Source: Streptomyces sp. H39-S7 (GTDB taxonomy: Bacteria; Actinomycetota; Actinomycetes; Streptomycetales; Streptomycetaceae). From it: a stretch of 64,000 nt of DNA. The DNA is taken from the NCBI RefSeq assembly GCF_027158205.1, contig NZ_JAPVLU010000033.1:2222-66221 (forward strand). Reading direction: 5' to 3'. The translations under genes and the position numbers were made by a program. Shown in pieces: positions 25,678 through 34,545 of this stretch (its first letter is position 1; each line of letters starts with the position of its first letter). The notes beneath the pieces were generated by a model. That model was not told the origin of the DNA. It was given only the letters and a program-made list of their open reading frames with translations, and ran no database searches.

Positions 25678-26484
25678 TCACCTGCCTGCGGTCGTTGATT
25701 CGGTGCGGTCGCCGGAGAGCAGCTCCGACAGGGCGCGGGCGACGCCGTTGATGCGCAGCAGGTCGTCGTGGTCGACGTCGAAGCGGAGCTCCCGGCCGAC
25801 GGGGTACGACGGCGGTCCCGAGGTGAGGGCGGTGCCGCGGGCCCACAGCGGCAGCGGGTCGATGGCGGAGGCCGCGGCCAGGTAGCCGACCAGCGAGCCG
25901 AAGACCCCGGCGAGGTCGTCGCGGATGTCGTCGTCGAGTTCGAGGCGCTCCGCGGCGGTGCCGACCGCGCGGGTGAAGATCAGGGCGAGTTCGGGGCCGA
26001 CGGCCGGGAGGTCGTCGGCGTAGCGCCGTTCGATCTGCCGTCCCGCCTCGTGGAACGCCGTCAGCTCCTCGGGCATGAGCAGTGACGCGAGGGAGTCGCC
26101 GGCGGCGTGGAAGTCCTTGTACAGCCCGGCGGTGTTGGGCAGTTCCGGGTCGAACAGCACGAGAGCGGGGGTGTCCTGCCACGCACCGATCCGTTCGGCC
26201 AGCGCGGCGGCGAAGACCGCTCCCGCGCAGTAGCCGAGGACGGCGGTGACGCGGCGGCCGCTCTCCCGTACGTCGGTGAGCCACCAGTCGACGTAGCCGT
26301 CGAGGGCGACCGCGTCGTCCGCCGTCGGCGGGAGCGTCGTCCAGAAAGCGGCGGCGGGCGGGTCCAGTCGGGGGGCGAGGTCGGCGAAACTCGCCTGGGT
26401 GCGCCCGCTGGTGCTGAAATCGACCGACAGAATCAATTCGTCCCGGTCGCCTTTTGCCAGCGATTTCCATGAAAGGAGACTCAC
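25678..26484 (-). CDS. Alpha/beta-hydrolase, thioesterase-like, with Cys nucleophile (paralogue 2)
   Basis: 268 residues, clearly homologous along its whole length to the protein at 659-1522. The nucleophile elbow is VLGYCAGA with Cys86, the acid is likely Asp112 of LVLFD, and FDVDH near the C-terminus offers the His. Two Cys-type hydrolases in one PKS cluster suggest distinct jobs, for example proofreading and release, or transfer between PCP and ACP. The start is the GTG at 26484, with AGGGA five bases before it. It is first in the operon with A-PCP, O-methyltransferase and ACP, and has its own repeat-box promoter. Confidence 0.75.
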   Translation of the reverse strand: MSLLSWKSLAKGDRDELILSVDFSTSGRTQASFADLAPRLDPPAAAFWTTLPPTADDAVALDGYVDWWLTDVRESGRRVTAVLGYCAGAVFAAALAERIGAWQDTPALVLFDPELPNTAGLYKDFHAAGDSLASLLMPEELTAFHEAGRQIERRYADDLPAVGPELALIFTRAVGTAAERLELDDDIRDDLAGVFGSLVGYLAAASAIDPLPLWARGTALTSGPPSYPVGRELRFDVDHDDLLRINGVARALSELLSGDRTESTTAGR

Positions 26485-26529
26485 GTGATTCCCTATCCAG
26501 CCGATTCCAGGAATTCTTCCGTTGGCACG

Positions 26530-26587
26530 ACGCTAGACGAAAGGTGCTGACGGGCGGACCCCCTACGGCCGCCCCCCCGCACCCCTA
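26530..26587 (-). promoter_or_regulatory. Repeat-box promoter P2
   Basis: On the minus strand TAGGGG boxes at 26582-26587 and 26560-26565 are 22 apart, that is 10+12 with a degenerate G-rich middle copy. The second box precedes TAGCGT (26530-26535) by 24 nt. The extended -10 reads CTAGCGTCG, nearly the same as CTAGCATCG of P1. The -10 lies 45 nt before the GTG at 26484. Confidence 0.7.
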
Positions 26588-26597
26588 ACCGTCCCGC

Positions 26598-27368
26598 TCA
26601 GCGCGCGACCGCGACGCCCATCCGCCGGGTGATGGCGTCGAGTACTTCCTTCGGCCGGTCGGCGAGGTAGAAGTGGCCGCCGCCGGGGAACACCTGGACC
26701 TCGCACGCGCCGGTGGTGTGGTCGCTCCAGGCCGCGGCCTCGGCGAGCGTGGTGGTCGGGTCGTCGTCGCCGACGAAAACGGTGACGGGGCAGTCGACCC
26801 GCACCCCCGCGTCCGCACGGTAGGTCTCGACCGCCTTGTAGTCGTTGCGGATCGAAGGGAGGGCGAGCCGCATGATCTCCTCGTTGCCCAGCACCCGCGC
26901 GTCGGTCCCGCTGAGCTTGCGCAACTCCGTGATCAGGCCCTCGTCGTCCTTCTGGTGCACCCGGTCGGGGCGGGTGCGGGACGGGGCGCGGCGGGCGGAG
27001 GCGATCAGCCGGGCGGGCGCGGGCAGACCGGCGTCCGCCATGCGGCGGGCGACCTCGAAGGCCACCGTGGCGCCCATGCTGTGCCCGAAGAACGTCAGCG
27101 GCTCGTCGGCGAACTCCCGCAGGTCCTCGAAGACCCGGTCCGCGAGCTCACCGATGGTGTCGAGGAGCGGTTCCTTGCGCCGGTCCTGCCGGCCCGGGTA
27201 CTGCACGACGAGTACGTCGATGTCCGGGGCGAGCGCCTGCGACACGGGGAAGTAGAAGCTCGCCGATCCGCCGGCGTGCGGGAAGCAGACGAGACGCGGG
27301 GTGCCGGCGAGGGCGGTGTGGTAGCGCCGGATGGACTGGTTGTCCGTGGTACGGGTGGTGCTGGTCAT
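26598..27368 (-). CDS. Type II thioesterase (PKS/NRPS editing)
   Basis: 256 residues. Family signatures are CFPHAGGSASFYFP near the N-terminus, the nucleophile motif FFGHSMGA with the Ser near residue 97, the acid in FVGDDDP, and the catalytic His in FPGGGHFYL near 230. It is the usual proofreading enzyme that clears misprimed carrier proteins in the cytoplasm. Its Ser nucleophile separates it from the two Cys-type hydrolases of the same cluster. The ATG at 27368 is nine bases downstream of the amidase stop, so both share the P3 promoter. Confidence 0.93.
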   Translation of the reverse strand: MTSTTRTTDNQSIRRYHTALAGTPRLVCFPHAGGSASFYFPVSQALAPDIDVLVVQYPGRQDRRKEPLLDTIGELADRVFEDLREFADEPLTFFGHSMGATVAFEVARRMADAGLPAPARLIASARRAPSRTRPDRVHQKDDEGLITELRKLSGTDARVLGNEEIMRLALPSIRNDYKAVETYRADAGVRVDCPVTVFVGDDDPTTTLAEAAAWSDHTTGACEVQVFPGGGHFYLADRPKEVLDAITRRMGVAVAR

Positions 27369-27377
27369 GGTGTCTCC

Positions 27378-28901
27378 TCACAGAGGGGGCGGGGTGGGCA
27401 GCAGTGGGCCCTGGTCCACCGGGAGTTCGGGAAGGAAGCCGAACAGCATCGAGGTGAGCCCCCACATCCCGGTGAACTCCGCGACCTCGGCGTCGTCGAC
27501 GTCCACGCCGGTGTCGCGCAGCGCGGCGGCGAGCCACCGCTGCTTCTCCGGGTCGCCCGGGGACGCCTGCGGTTCCGCGACCGGTACGGCGGCGGGCAGC
27601 GATCCGGCCGCGAGGTCGGGGCGGCGCAGGTGCCAGTTGGTGGCCGACTGGTAGACGTCGGCCAGCGCCGCGAGGCCGAAGTCGCTCCACGGCAACCCCG
27701 CGAGCTGCAGCGACAGCGGCATCCCGTCGCCGCCGAAGCCCATCGGGACGGCGACCGCGGGGAAGCCGACGGCGCTCCACAGGCCGGGCAGCCAGGAGAC
27801 GGTGCCCAGCGCGGCGGGGTCGTCGTAGCGGGGTGCGGTGGTCGGCCAGGTCGGGGTGGCCATCGCGTCGAGCCCTTCGAAGCGCTCGCGCAGGCTCGCG
27901 GCGGCCGCGGCGCGGACCCGCTGGGCGTGCAGGTAGGTCGGCGCGCCGACGAGGCCGCCGAGGACGGCGGTCCGGCGGAACGGCCGCCCGTACTCCGCCC
28001 AGCGGGTGCGCAGTCCGGCGCCGTGCAGCTCGAACGCCTCCGCGAGGAGGGTGATGAACTGCGCCGCGAACAGCGGGTACACCTCGGGCAGTTCCACGGT
28101 GACGATCTCGGCGCCGGCTTCCCGCAGCTCCTCCAGGGCTCCGGCGAACGCCGCCGCGCAGTCCTCCGACAGCTGCGCCGACTCCTCCAGCGCCTTGGCC
28201 GGCACGCCGATGCGGGAGCCGCGCAGGTCGGCGCGCCAGGCGGTGGCGTCCGCCCGGCCCGCGAGTACCGCGAGGGTGCTCGCGCACTCCCTGACGTTGC
28301 GGGCCAGCGGGCCGACGACGTCCAGCGACCGGCTCAGCGGGCGGCAGCCGCCGTCGGGGACCAGGCCGGGGGTGGGCTTGAAGCCGGTGACGCCGCACAG
28401 CGCCGCCGGGATGCGGATGCTGCCGTTGCTGTCCGTGCCGAGGCCGACGTCGAACAGCTCGGCGGGCAGCCCGTTGGCGCTGCCGCAACTGGATCCGCCC
28501 GTCCAGCGGTTGATGTCCCACGGGTTGCGCGGCACGGGGAAGTCCAGTGCCGGGTCGGGCCGGCCCAGCGCGTGCTCCGCCATGGTCGTGCGGCCCAGCG
28601 GTACCGCGCCCGCCGCCCGCAGCCGGGCGACCGGTACGGCGTCGCGCCCGGCCCACCACTCCGTGTCGTGCACCCGGCTCTGGCAGCTCGCGGGCGCGTC
28701 GCGGGTCGCGAAGACGTCCTTCACGCCCAGCGTCAGCCCGTGCAGCGGGCCGGTCTCCGCGCCGGCCGCGACGGCCGTGTCCAGTCGCTCCGCCGCGGCG
28801 GCGGCCTGTTCGGTGAACCGGCCGAGGTACGTGCCGAGCACCGGGTCGAGCCGGTCCGCGCGGTCGAACGCCTCTGCCACCCGGGTCCTGACGTCAGCCA
28901 T
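27378..28901 (-). CDS. Amidase signature family hydrolase
   Basis: 507 residues. The Ser-Ser-Lys triad of amidase signature enzymes is recognisable: Lys in GVKDVF near 62, the cis-Ser region GGSSCGSA near 135 (usually GGSSGGSA) and the nucleophile Ser in SNGSIRIPA near 160. Such enzymes hydrolyse, or occasionally transfer, carboxamides. In the cluster it could cut a protecting aminoacyl group or an Asn-type carboxamide, but no substrate is shown by the sequence. The start is the ATG at 28901 behind GGACGGGA; upstream sequence in frame shows no homology. It is the first gene of the P3 operon. Confidence 0.9.
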   Translation of the reverse strand: MADVRTRVAEAFDRADRLDPVLGTYLGRFTEQAAAAAERLDTAVAAGAETGPLHGLTLGVKDVFATRDAPASCQSRVHDTEWWAGRDAVPVARLRAAGAVPLGRTTMAEHALGRPDPALDFPVPRNPWDINRWTGGSSCGSANGLPAELFDVGLGTDSNGSIRIPAALCGVTGFKPTPGLVPDGGCRPLSRSLDVVGPLARNVRECASTLAVLAGRADATAWRADLRGSRIGVPAKALEESAQLSEDCAAAFAGALEELREAGAEIVTVELPEVYPLFAAQFITLLAEAFELHGAGLRTRWAEYGRPFRRTAVLGGLVGAPTYLHAQRVRAAAAASLRERFEGLDAMATPTWPTTAPRYDDPAALGTVSWLPGLWSAVGFPAVAVPMGFGGDGMPLSLQLAGLPWSDFGLAALADVYQSATNWHLRRPDLAAGSLPAAVPVAEPQASPGDPEKQRWLAAALRDTGVDVDDAEVAEFTGMWGLTSMLFGFLPELPVDQGPLLPTPPPL

Positions 28902-28947
28902 TCCCGTCCATCCTGTCCTCGGCCGATCCCCGCGAATACGGATTCCG

Positions 28948-29005
28948 ATTCTAGGTACGGGGAATTGTGGCCCAGACCCCCTTTCCCGCCCCCTAGCACC
29001 CCCTG
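28948..29005 (-). promoter_or_regulatory. Repeat-box promoter P3
   Basis: Minus strand: CAGGGG (29000-29005), TAGGGG (28990-28995) and AAGGGG (28978-28983), with steps of 10 and 12 as in P1, then 24 nt to the -10-like TAGAAT (28948-28953) within CTAGAATCG. The -10 is 46 nt before the amidase ATG. The rest of the 28902-29131 gap holds the start region of the divergent HypE-like gene and nothing else I recognise. Confidence 0.7.
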
Positions 29006-29137
29006 TCGTTCTGCTGTCAGAACTTCCCCCGACTACCGTGAACCCGTCCGGAGGGAACAGGGTGCGACCGTGCCCGTCCGGGCTCAAAAGGCCTTTCTGG
29101 CCGGTTCACGGCGGTTCACGGGGAGCCTTCCTTGATA

Positions 29138-30145
29138 ATGGATGTGAATTCCTGGCCGGTCGGCGAGGTCGCGCTCGCCGACGACTCCGGAACCGGCCCG
29201 CGGCAGTTGACGAGCCTGGTCCTGGACGTCCTCGGACCGGGGCTCGCGCCCGGTGGACCTCCGCCGCTGTCCGGTGAGCCGCTCGCCGTCCGCACCGGCT
29301 GCTACGTTGTCGACCCGCCGTTCTTCGGCAACGGCGACCTCGGCCGGCTCGCGGTGGCCGGGACCGTCAACGCGCTCATCGCGACCGGGGCCGACCCGTA
29401 CGCCCTGTCGCTCGGGCTGATCGTCGAGGCCGGGACGCCGCTGCACCTCCTGCGGCGGGTGGCGGAGTCCGTCCGGGACACCGCCCACGAGGCCGGGATC
29501 GCCGTCGCCGCCGTCGACACCCGGGTGGTGCGCGCGGGCGACGCCGACCGGCTGTTCCTCACCGCGACCGGCATCGGCGTCCACCGCCGCCCGCCGCTGG
29601 CGCTGAGCGCCGTGCGGCCCGGCGACCGCATGCTGGTGACCGCGCCGCTCGGCAACCACGCCGTCCATCTGCTGTCGCTGCGCGCCGGACTCGGCTTCGA
29701 ACACCACGTGCCCAGCGACTGCGCCCCGCTGACCTCCCTGCTGAACGGGCTGCCGCCGGACGCGCTCCGGGCCGCCGCCCCGATCACCTCGGGCGGGCTC
29801 GCCGCGACGCTGCGCGCCTGCGCGACCGCCTGCGGCCTGACGCTCCGGATCGACGAGGGGGCACTCCCCGTCCAGTACGAGGCCCGGCCCGCCTTCGAAC
29901 TCCTCGGCCTGTCACCGCTGCACGCCGCGAACGCCGGCTCGTTGTGCCTGTTCGCGCCGCCGGCGGCGGCCGACGCGGTCCTCGCGGCGCTCCGCTGCCA
30001 CCCGTACGGCCGGCAGGCCGCCATCGTCGGGACGGTCACCGAGGACACCGCCGGGGCCGTCGAGCTCCGCTCCCCCGACGGGCCGGTCCACCGGCTGCCC
30101 GCCGGGGTGCCGCCCGGCAGCGCGGAACCGCCCCGGTTGCGCTGA
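29138..30145 (+). CDS. HypE-like (PurM/AIR-synthase superfamily) protein lacking the C-terminal Cys
   Basis: About 335 residues. It is close to hydrogenase maturation factor HypE: GDLGRLAVAGTVNALIATGA near 66-85 and AVDTRVV near 125 match HypE ATP-site motifs (GDIGKLAVCGTVND, GDTKVV). HypE dehydrates a carboxamide held on its C-terminal Cys (PRIC end) to a cyano group at the cost of ATP. Here the protein ends EPPRLR, so the carrier Cys is absent. No other hydrogenase gene is near. A role as an ATP-dependent dehydratase acting on a free or carrier-bound amide in this pathway is inference. ATG at 29138; a TTG at 29132 has better spacing to GGGGAG. Confidence 0.8.
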   Translation: MDVNSWPVGEVALADDSGTGPRQLTSLVLDVLGPGLAPGGPPPLSGEPLAVRTGCYVVDPPFFGNGDLGRLAVAGTVNALIATGADPYALSLGLIVEAGTPLHLLRRVAESVRDTAHEAGIAVAAVDTRVVRAGDADRLFLTATGIGVHRRPPLALSAVRPGDRMLVTAPLGNHAVHLLSLRAGLGFEHHVPSDCAPLTSLLNGLPPDALRAAAPITSGGLAATLRACATACGLTLRIDEGALPVQYEARPAFELLGLSPLHAANAGSLCLFAPPAAADAVLAALRCHPYGRQAAIVGTVTEDTAGAVELRSPDGPVHRLPAGVPPGSAEPPRLR

Positions 30146-30156
30146 ACCAGGAGCGT

Positions 30157-31524
30157 TCAGGCCGCCGCGACCAGCCGGTCGTAGCCGCGCAGCAGTGTCA
30201 GGGCGGCGGCCGTCGCGAGGACGGGAAGCAGGGTGAAGCCGAGCAGGACGCCCAGTTCCGCCGTGGAACTCTGCCCGGCGGACCCGCCGTCGGTGGACGA
30301 CGCGTAGCCGAAGACCTGGAGGACCAGCCCGTAGAGGAAGGGCGCCAGGGCGAGGCCGAGCATCTCGCCGGTGGTGAAGACGCCGGAGAAGACACCGGCC
30401 TGGCGGCGGCCGGTGCGTTCGGTGTCGTGGGCGGTGCGGTCGGTCAGCATCGCGTACAGGAAGAGCAACTGGCCCGCGTGCCCGGTGCCGGTCACGGCGA
30501 TGGCGAGCGCGACCACGGCGAGCGGCAGGTCGGGCGAGGCGAGCAGGACGGCGCAGCCGGTGATGAAGAGCCCGCAGGCGGCGGTGTAGCCCCGGCGGTT
30601 GCCGATCCGGGAGGCGAGGCGCGACCAGAGGGTGACGGTGAGCAGGTTCGGCAGGACGAACGCGCCGACGACCAGCCCGGTGGCGTCCGAATCGTGCAGC
30701 ACGTGGTCGGTGAAGTACGGCGCCCCGACGAGCAGGAAGCCGGTCGCGAGCGACTGGACGACGCCGCAGCGCAGCAGTGCCCTGACCGGCGCGTTGGCGC
30801 GGGCCACGGCGACCTGGTGGCGCAGGCTCGGCTCGCTCGCCAGGACCCGGTCGCCGCGGGTTCCGGCGGTGCCGAGGAAGGCGCCCACCGCGCCGGCGGC
30901 GATGACGAGCGCGCCGAACAGGCCGACCCAGCGGTGTCCGGGGATGCCCCCGCCGCCGGCGTCCGCGATGGCGGGGCCCGCCGCGCCCGCGAGGAGGGCG
31001 GCGATCCCGATGACGGCCACCCGGCCGCCGACCAGGCGCAGTTGGTCCTGGCGCCGGGTGGTGATCTCGGCGGGCATGGCCGCGTACGGCACCTGGAAGA
31101 ACGCGAAGGCCGTCGCGGAGAGCAGGAATCCGGCGCCGGTGAACCAGGCGCCCGCCGTGCCGGCCGCGACCCCGGAGAACATGAGCGCGAACGTCAGGGC
31201 GGCGGCGAGACCGCCGAGCAGGACGTACGGCCGGCGCGCTCCCCAGCGCGTACGGGTGCGGTCGCTCGCCCGGCCGACCAGCGGGGTGAGTACGGCGTCC
31301 CACAGCTTCGGGAGGAGGACGACCGTGCCGGCCAGGGCCGCCCCGATGCCGAGGGTGTCGGTCAGGTAGGGCAGCAGCAGGAGGCCGGGCAGGGTGTTGA
31401 ACGTGCCGGTGACCAGCGAGCCGGAGGCGTAGCCGAGGCGCAGGCGCGCCCCTGGGACGGCGGGCGCGGCCGGCGGTCGGGGCCGCGGCGGCAGGACAGC
31501 TTGTTCGGGTTCGACGGCCGTCAT
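30157..31524 (-). CDS. GPH/MFS-type membrane transporter
   Basis: 455 residues with about 12 hydrophobic segments. The loop PKLWDAVLTPLVGRASDRTRTRWGARRPY resembles the cytoplasmic loop signature (DPxxGxxxDRTxxRxGRxRP) of the glycoside-pentoside-hexuronide family in the major facilitator superfamily. Cluster-encoded members are often assumed to export the product, but the family also imports sugars. The ATG at 31524 has GGAGGAG seven bases upstream and fits the beginning of homology. It is convergent with the HypE-like gene (11-base gap) and divergent from the LAL regulator. Confidence 0.85.
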   Translation of the reverse strand: MTAVEPEQAVLPPRPRPPAAPAVPGARLRLGYASGSLVTGTFNTLPGLLLLPYLTDTLGIGAALAGTVVLLPKLWDAVLTPLVGRASDRTRTRWGARRPYVLLGGLAAALTFALMFSGVAAGTAGAWFTGAGFLLSATAFAFFQVPYAAMPAEITTRRQDQLRLVGGRVAVIGIAALLAGAAGPAIADAGGGGIPGHRWVGLFGALVIAAGAVGAFLGTAGTRGDRVLASEPSLRHQVAVARANAPVRALLRCGVVQSLATGFLLVGAPYFTDHVLHDSDATGLVVGAFVLPNLLTVTLWSRLASRIGNRRGYTAACGLFITGCAVLLASPDLPLAVVALAIAVTGTGHAGQLLFLYAMLTDRTAHDTERTGRRQAGVFSGVFTTGEMLGLALAPFLYGLVLQVFGYASSTDGGSAGQSSTAELGVLLGFTLLPVLATAAALTLLRGYDRLVAAA

Positions 31525-31619
31525 GACGTGCTCCTCCGGCATCGGTCGGGGACGTGGCGGGATGCCGCCAGGCCCACTTGCCCCCGAGCCTGACCAACGG
31601 GCAGCCTTGGCGTAAGTCA

Positions 31620-31629
31620 GGGAATTCCC
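31620..31629. promoter_or_regulatory. Palindrome GGGAATTCCC, candidate operator
   Basis: Perfect 10-bp palindrome within CAGGGAATTCCCCC, in the divergent gap between the transporter and the LAL regulator. It resembles the core of published PAS-LuxR sites such as PimM (CTVGGGAWWTCCCBAG). If the regulator starts at the upstream ATG (31634), the palindrome lies just before the gene; otherwise in its leader. Confidence 0.4.
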
Positions 31630-31750
31630 CCACATGGCACTTCCTGTCGTGCAGGTTCCGGACAGGGGAACGCTCTTGGCCGGGCCCGCGGGTGCGGGCA
31701 CGCTGCGAGAGCCGGGACCCCCTGGAACCACCGAGGACAGCGAGGACAAC

Positions 31751-33169
31751 GTGCCGCCTGTGGAGACCGCCCTGTCGCAGGCCACCGGCTCCGCGCCGGT
31801 CGGCCGTCACCAGGAACTGCTCGTGCTGGAGGAGTCCTTGCGGCTCGCCCGGACGTCGGCGCGGATCGTGTCGCTGGCCGGTGAGCCGTGGGTCGGCAAG
31901 TCCCGGCTGCTGGCGGAGCTGATCACGGCGGCGCGCGGCGACGGCTGGACGGTGGCGGCGGGCCGGGCCGGACGGCTCGGCGGGGCCGTGCCGTTCGAGG
32001 TGTTCGTCGACGCGCTCGACGACCAGCTGGCGCGTATCGGCCCCGGCCTGGCCGCGCGGCTGGGCCCCCGGGAGGCGGACCGGCTCGCCGGGGTCTTCCC
32101 CGCGCTGGCCGCCGGGCGGCCGGAGCCGGCCGCGGCCGCCCCAGCCGACCCGGACGCGTACTGGCTGATCCGCGCGATGCGCACCCTGATCGGGCGGGCG
32201 GCGGGCGGGAACGGGCTGCTCCTCGTCCTCGACGACGTGCACCGCGCCGATCCGCTGTCGCTGCAGCTCCTGGACCACCTGGTCCGGCATCCGCCCGAGG
32301 CGCCGGTGCTCATCGCGCTCGCCTACCGCGACTCCCCCACCGCACGCCATCTCTCGTCGCTGCGCACCCTGCGGGCCCACGGCGCCGTCCCGTCCTGGCG
32401 GCACGTCGACGTGGCCCCGCTCGCGGAGCGGGACGCCGCCGCGCTGCTGCCGGCCGGGCTCGACCCGGTCCGGCGCCAGTTGCTGCTGCGCGACGCGGCC
32501 GGGGTGCCGGGGCTGCTGCACGCCCTGCGGGACGCGGGCCGGCTGCCGGTCAACCCCGACGCCGCGTCCGTGGACTTCCGCGCGCTGTCCCCGGATGCCT
32601 GGCGGACCGCCTGCGCCGCCGCCGTGCTCGGCGACCCGTTCACTCCCGGCCTCGTCGCCGAGGTGGCCGAACTGCCGCTGGAACGGGTGCTCGGCGCACT
32701 CGACGACCTGCAGAGCGAGGGTCTGGTCCGGCCCGACGGCCATCTGCGCCGCTTCCGCTTCCGGCACCCGGCCGTCGCGGGCCTCGTCCTGCGCGCCACG
32801 GACGCGGGTTGGCGGTACGGCGCCCAGGGCCGCGCGCTGCGGGCGGCCGCACCGCCCGCCGCCGCGCCCGCACCGCCGTCCCGCAGGCCGATGCCGCTGT
32901 CCGCGATGACGGACGCGATGGACGAGGAGCCCCTGACGGCCGGCCTTCCGGACGGGCCGGATGCCGTCGGGCTGGCGTCGCTCAGCCGCCGCGAGGTCCA
33001 GGTCGCCGTGCTCGTCAGCGCGGGCTTCACCAACCAGCAGATCGCGGGCCGGATGCAGCTCAGCCCCAAGACCGTGGAGACGTATCTGAGCCGGATCTTC
33101 AAGAAGCTCGGTGTGGTGTCCCGTACCCAGGTCGCCCATCTGGTGGGGCGCGGCGGACGCCACCTGTAG
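31751..33169 (+). CDS. LAL-type transcriptional regulator (AAA ATPase + LuxR HTH)
   Basis: About 472 residues from the GTG at 31751. A P-loop GEPWVGKSRLL lies near 45-55, Walker B LLLVLDDVHRAD near 160, and a C-terminal LuxR helix-turn-helix (SRREVQVAVLVSAGFTNQQIAGRMQLSPKTVETYLSRIFKKL) near 415-460. It is shorter than classic LAL proteins (about 900 residues) because the tetratricopeptide-like middle is mostly missing. The start was chosen for GAGGAC seven bases upstream; an in-frame ATG at 31634 would add 39 poorly conserved residues and has no Shine-Dalgarno. Likely a pathway activator, because of its position. Confidence 0.85.
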   Translation: MPPVETALSQATGSAPVGRHQELLVLEESLRLARTSARIVSLAGEPWVGKSRLLAELITAARGDGWTVAAGRAGRLGGAVPFEVFVDALDDQLARIGPGLAARLGPREADRLAGVFPALAAGRPEPAAAAPADPDAYWLIRAMRTLIGRAAGGNGLLLVLDDVHRADPLSLQLLDHLVRHPPEAPVLIALAYRDSPTARHLSSLRTLRAHGAVPSWRHVDVAPLAERDAAALLPAGLDPVRRQLLLRDAAGVPGLLHALRDAGRLPVNPDAASVDFRALSPDAWRTACAAAVLGDPFTPGLVAEVAELPLERVLGALDDLQSEGLVRPDGHLRRFRFRHPAVAGLVLRATDAGWRYGAQGRALRAAAPPAAAPAPPSRRPMPLSAMTDAMDEEPLTAGLPDGPDAVGLASLSRREVQVAVLVSAGFTNQQIAGRMQLSPKTVETYLSRIFKKLGVVSRTQVAHLVGRGGRHL

Positions 33170-33185
33170 CGGGATGCTGGCGAAG

Positions 33186-33225
33186 GCCCCGCCCTGGGGT
33201 CCGGGGGAAGACCCGGGGGCGGGGC
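33186..33225 (+). terminator. GC-rich hairpin after the LAL gene
   Basis: 16-base arms (33186-33201 and 33210-33225, loop of 8) pair at 14 of 16 positions, just after the LAL stop. A second small hairpin, CTCCCC-loop-GGGGAG, follows at 33242-33257. Neither has a T tract, as is usual for actinomycete terminators. The remainder of the gap up to 33463 shows no gene or clear promoter. Confidence 0.55.
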
Positions 33226-33463
33226 TCGCGGGCGCCCGGGGCTCCCCTGCGGGGGAGTAAGGGAGCGGGGGCAGCAGTACGAGCGTGCCCCTGACCTCAT
33301 GGGCTTCGCTAAAGCCTCACCGGAGGATCAACGGGTGGAGTTCCGGCCGTGCAGCTTGCTGCCACCGCTCCCGGCTGGCCCGGACCCCCCTGGCTCCGGA
33401 ACCTTGGACGAGGAGACTCCCGACGCCGCATCCGCGGGGAAGAGGCCGGACCAAGGAGACGCC

Positions 33464-34465
33464 ATGACCGTAGAGAGCGCGGCCACCGCCGAACCGGCAC
33501 TCGGCAACGGCACCCGCCACCTCATCCACTGCCCGCCGTCGTGGGACCACTACCTGCTGGACGCCCCGAGCGTCGGGGAGGAGCACTTCGTCCTGGCCGG
33601 TGAGCTGCCGCGGGCGCATCCGCTGTTCAACGACGGTCCCGGCCACTTCCACGACGCGCAGATCGTCACGGAGACGATCCGGGAGATCGGCGAGTTCGTC
33701 GGACACCGCTACTTCGGGGTGCCGCAGGACCGGCCGGGTCTCTTCTTCGACTTCCACCTCAACCTCACCGAACTGCGCGCCTGGCGCACCGACTGGGCCG
33801 ACGCGTCGGTGCCGGGCGCGGCAAGGGTGACGACGAACATCCGGGCGAAGCCCGCGAACACGATGAACGGCGTGCCGCGCGGCCTCGACTTCCACATCGA
33901 GGTGAGCATCAACGACCTGCCGTGCTGCACCGGCACGGCGGGGCTGGTCTTCCTCATGCCCCAACTGCACCGCAACCACCTGGCCCACAACCGCCAGGCG
34001 CTGCGCGCGGCGCCGGAGCTCGACGACGCCCCGGACGGGGCGCCGCTGCCGGTGGACCCGGCCGAGGTCGGGCGCTGCGCGGTCTCGAACGTCGTGGTCA
34101 GCGAGCCGTCGGAGTCCTCGCGGGGCCGGTTGACGACGTGGGTGCTGACGGACAACCCGAATCCGGTCTTCGCTCCGGAGGGCGGCCATCTGTCGGGGAC
34201 GCACCTGCTGGAGTCGTTGCGCCAGACGTCGCTGCTCGCGGCCGGCCGCGCCTTCGGGCTCGCCCCGGCACGCAGCACGCTGGCCTCCTCCGAGGTGCAC
34301 TTCCGCAGCTACGCGGAGCCCGGTCTGCCGCTGCGGTGCACGGCGGTGCCGGGGGCGCTCGGGCGGGACGAGTACGGCCGGCCGGCTGTGCCCGTCACCC
34401 TGACGGTGACGCAGCGGCGCCGTGCGGTGGCGGAGGCCAGGACCACCGTGGTCCAGGACTTCTGA
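33464..34465 (+). CDS. AfsA-like gamma-butyrolactone biosynthesis hotdog protein
   Basis: 333 residues with two AfsA repeats. Residues 25-170 carry HPLFNDGPGHFHDAQIVTETIRE, and the second repeat begins near 230 with GGHLSGTHLLESLRQTSLLAA. AfsA enzymes couple a beta-ketoacyl-ACP to dihydroxyacetone phosphate in signal biosynthesis; some homologues in clusters are orphan. The start is the ATG at 33464 with AAGGAG six bases upstream; the frame is open before it but without homology. No ArpA-type receptor gene and no partner reductase is in the window. It lies 80 bases before the SARP gene and probably shares its transcript. Confidence 0.88.
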   Translation: MTVESAATAEPALGNGTRHLIHCPPSWDHYLLDAPSVGEEHFVLAGELPRAHPLFNDGPGHFHDAQIVTETIREIGEFVGHRYFGVPQDRPGLFFDFHLNLTELRAWRTDWADASVPGAARVTTNIRAKPANTMNGVPRGLDFHIEVSINDLPCCTGTAGLVFLMPQLHRNHLAHNRQALRAAPELDDAPDGAPLPVDPAEVGRCAVSNVVVSEPSESSRGRLTTWVLTDNPNPVFAPEGGHLSGTHLLESLRQTSLLAAGRAFGLAPARSTLASSEVHFRSYAEPGLPLRCTAVPGALGRDEYGRPAVPVTLTVTQRRRAVAEARTTVVQDF

Positions 34466-34545
34466 CCCGGCGCCACCGGAGGTGCCGAGGACGTACGGCG
34501 CCGGATCATGCACGCGAGCACGCAGAGCGGGACGGGGGTAACGCG

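Noticed and set aside
33922-34545. N-terminal extension of the AfsR-like gene in an open frame
   Set aside because: The extension is out-of-frame sequence of the AfsA-like gene; homology starts at the ATG at 34546.
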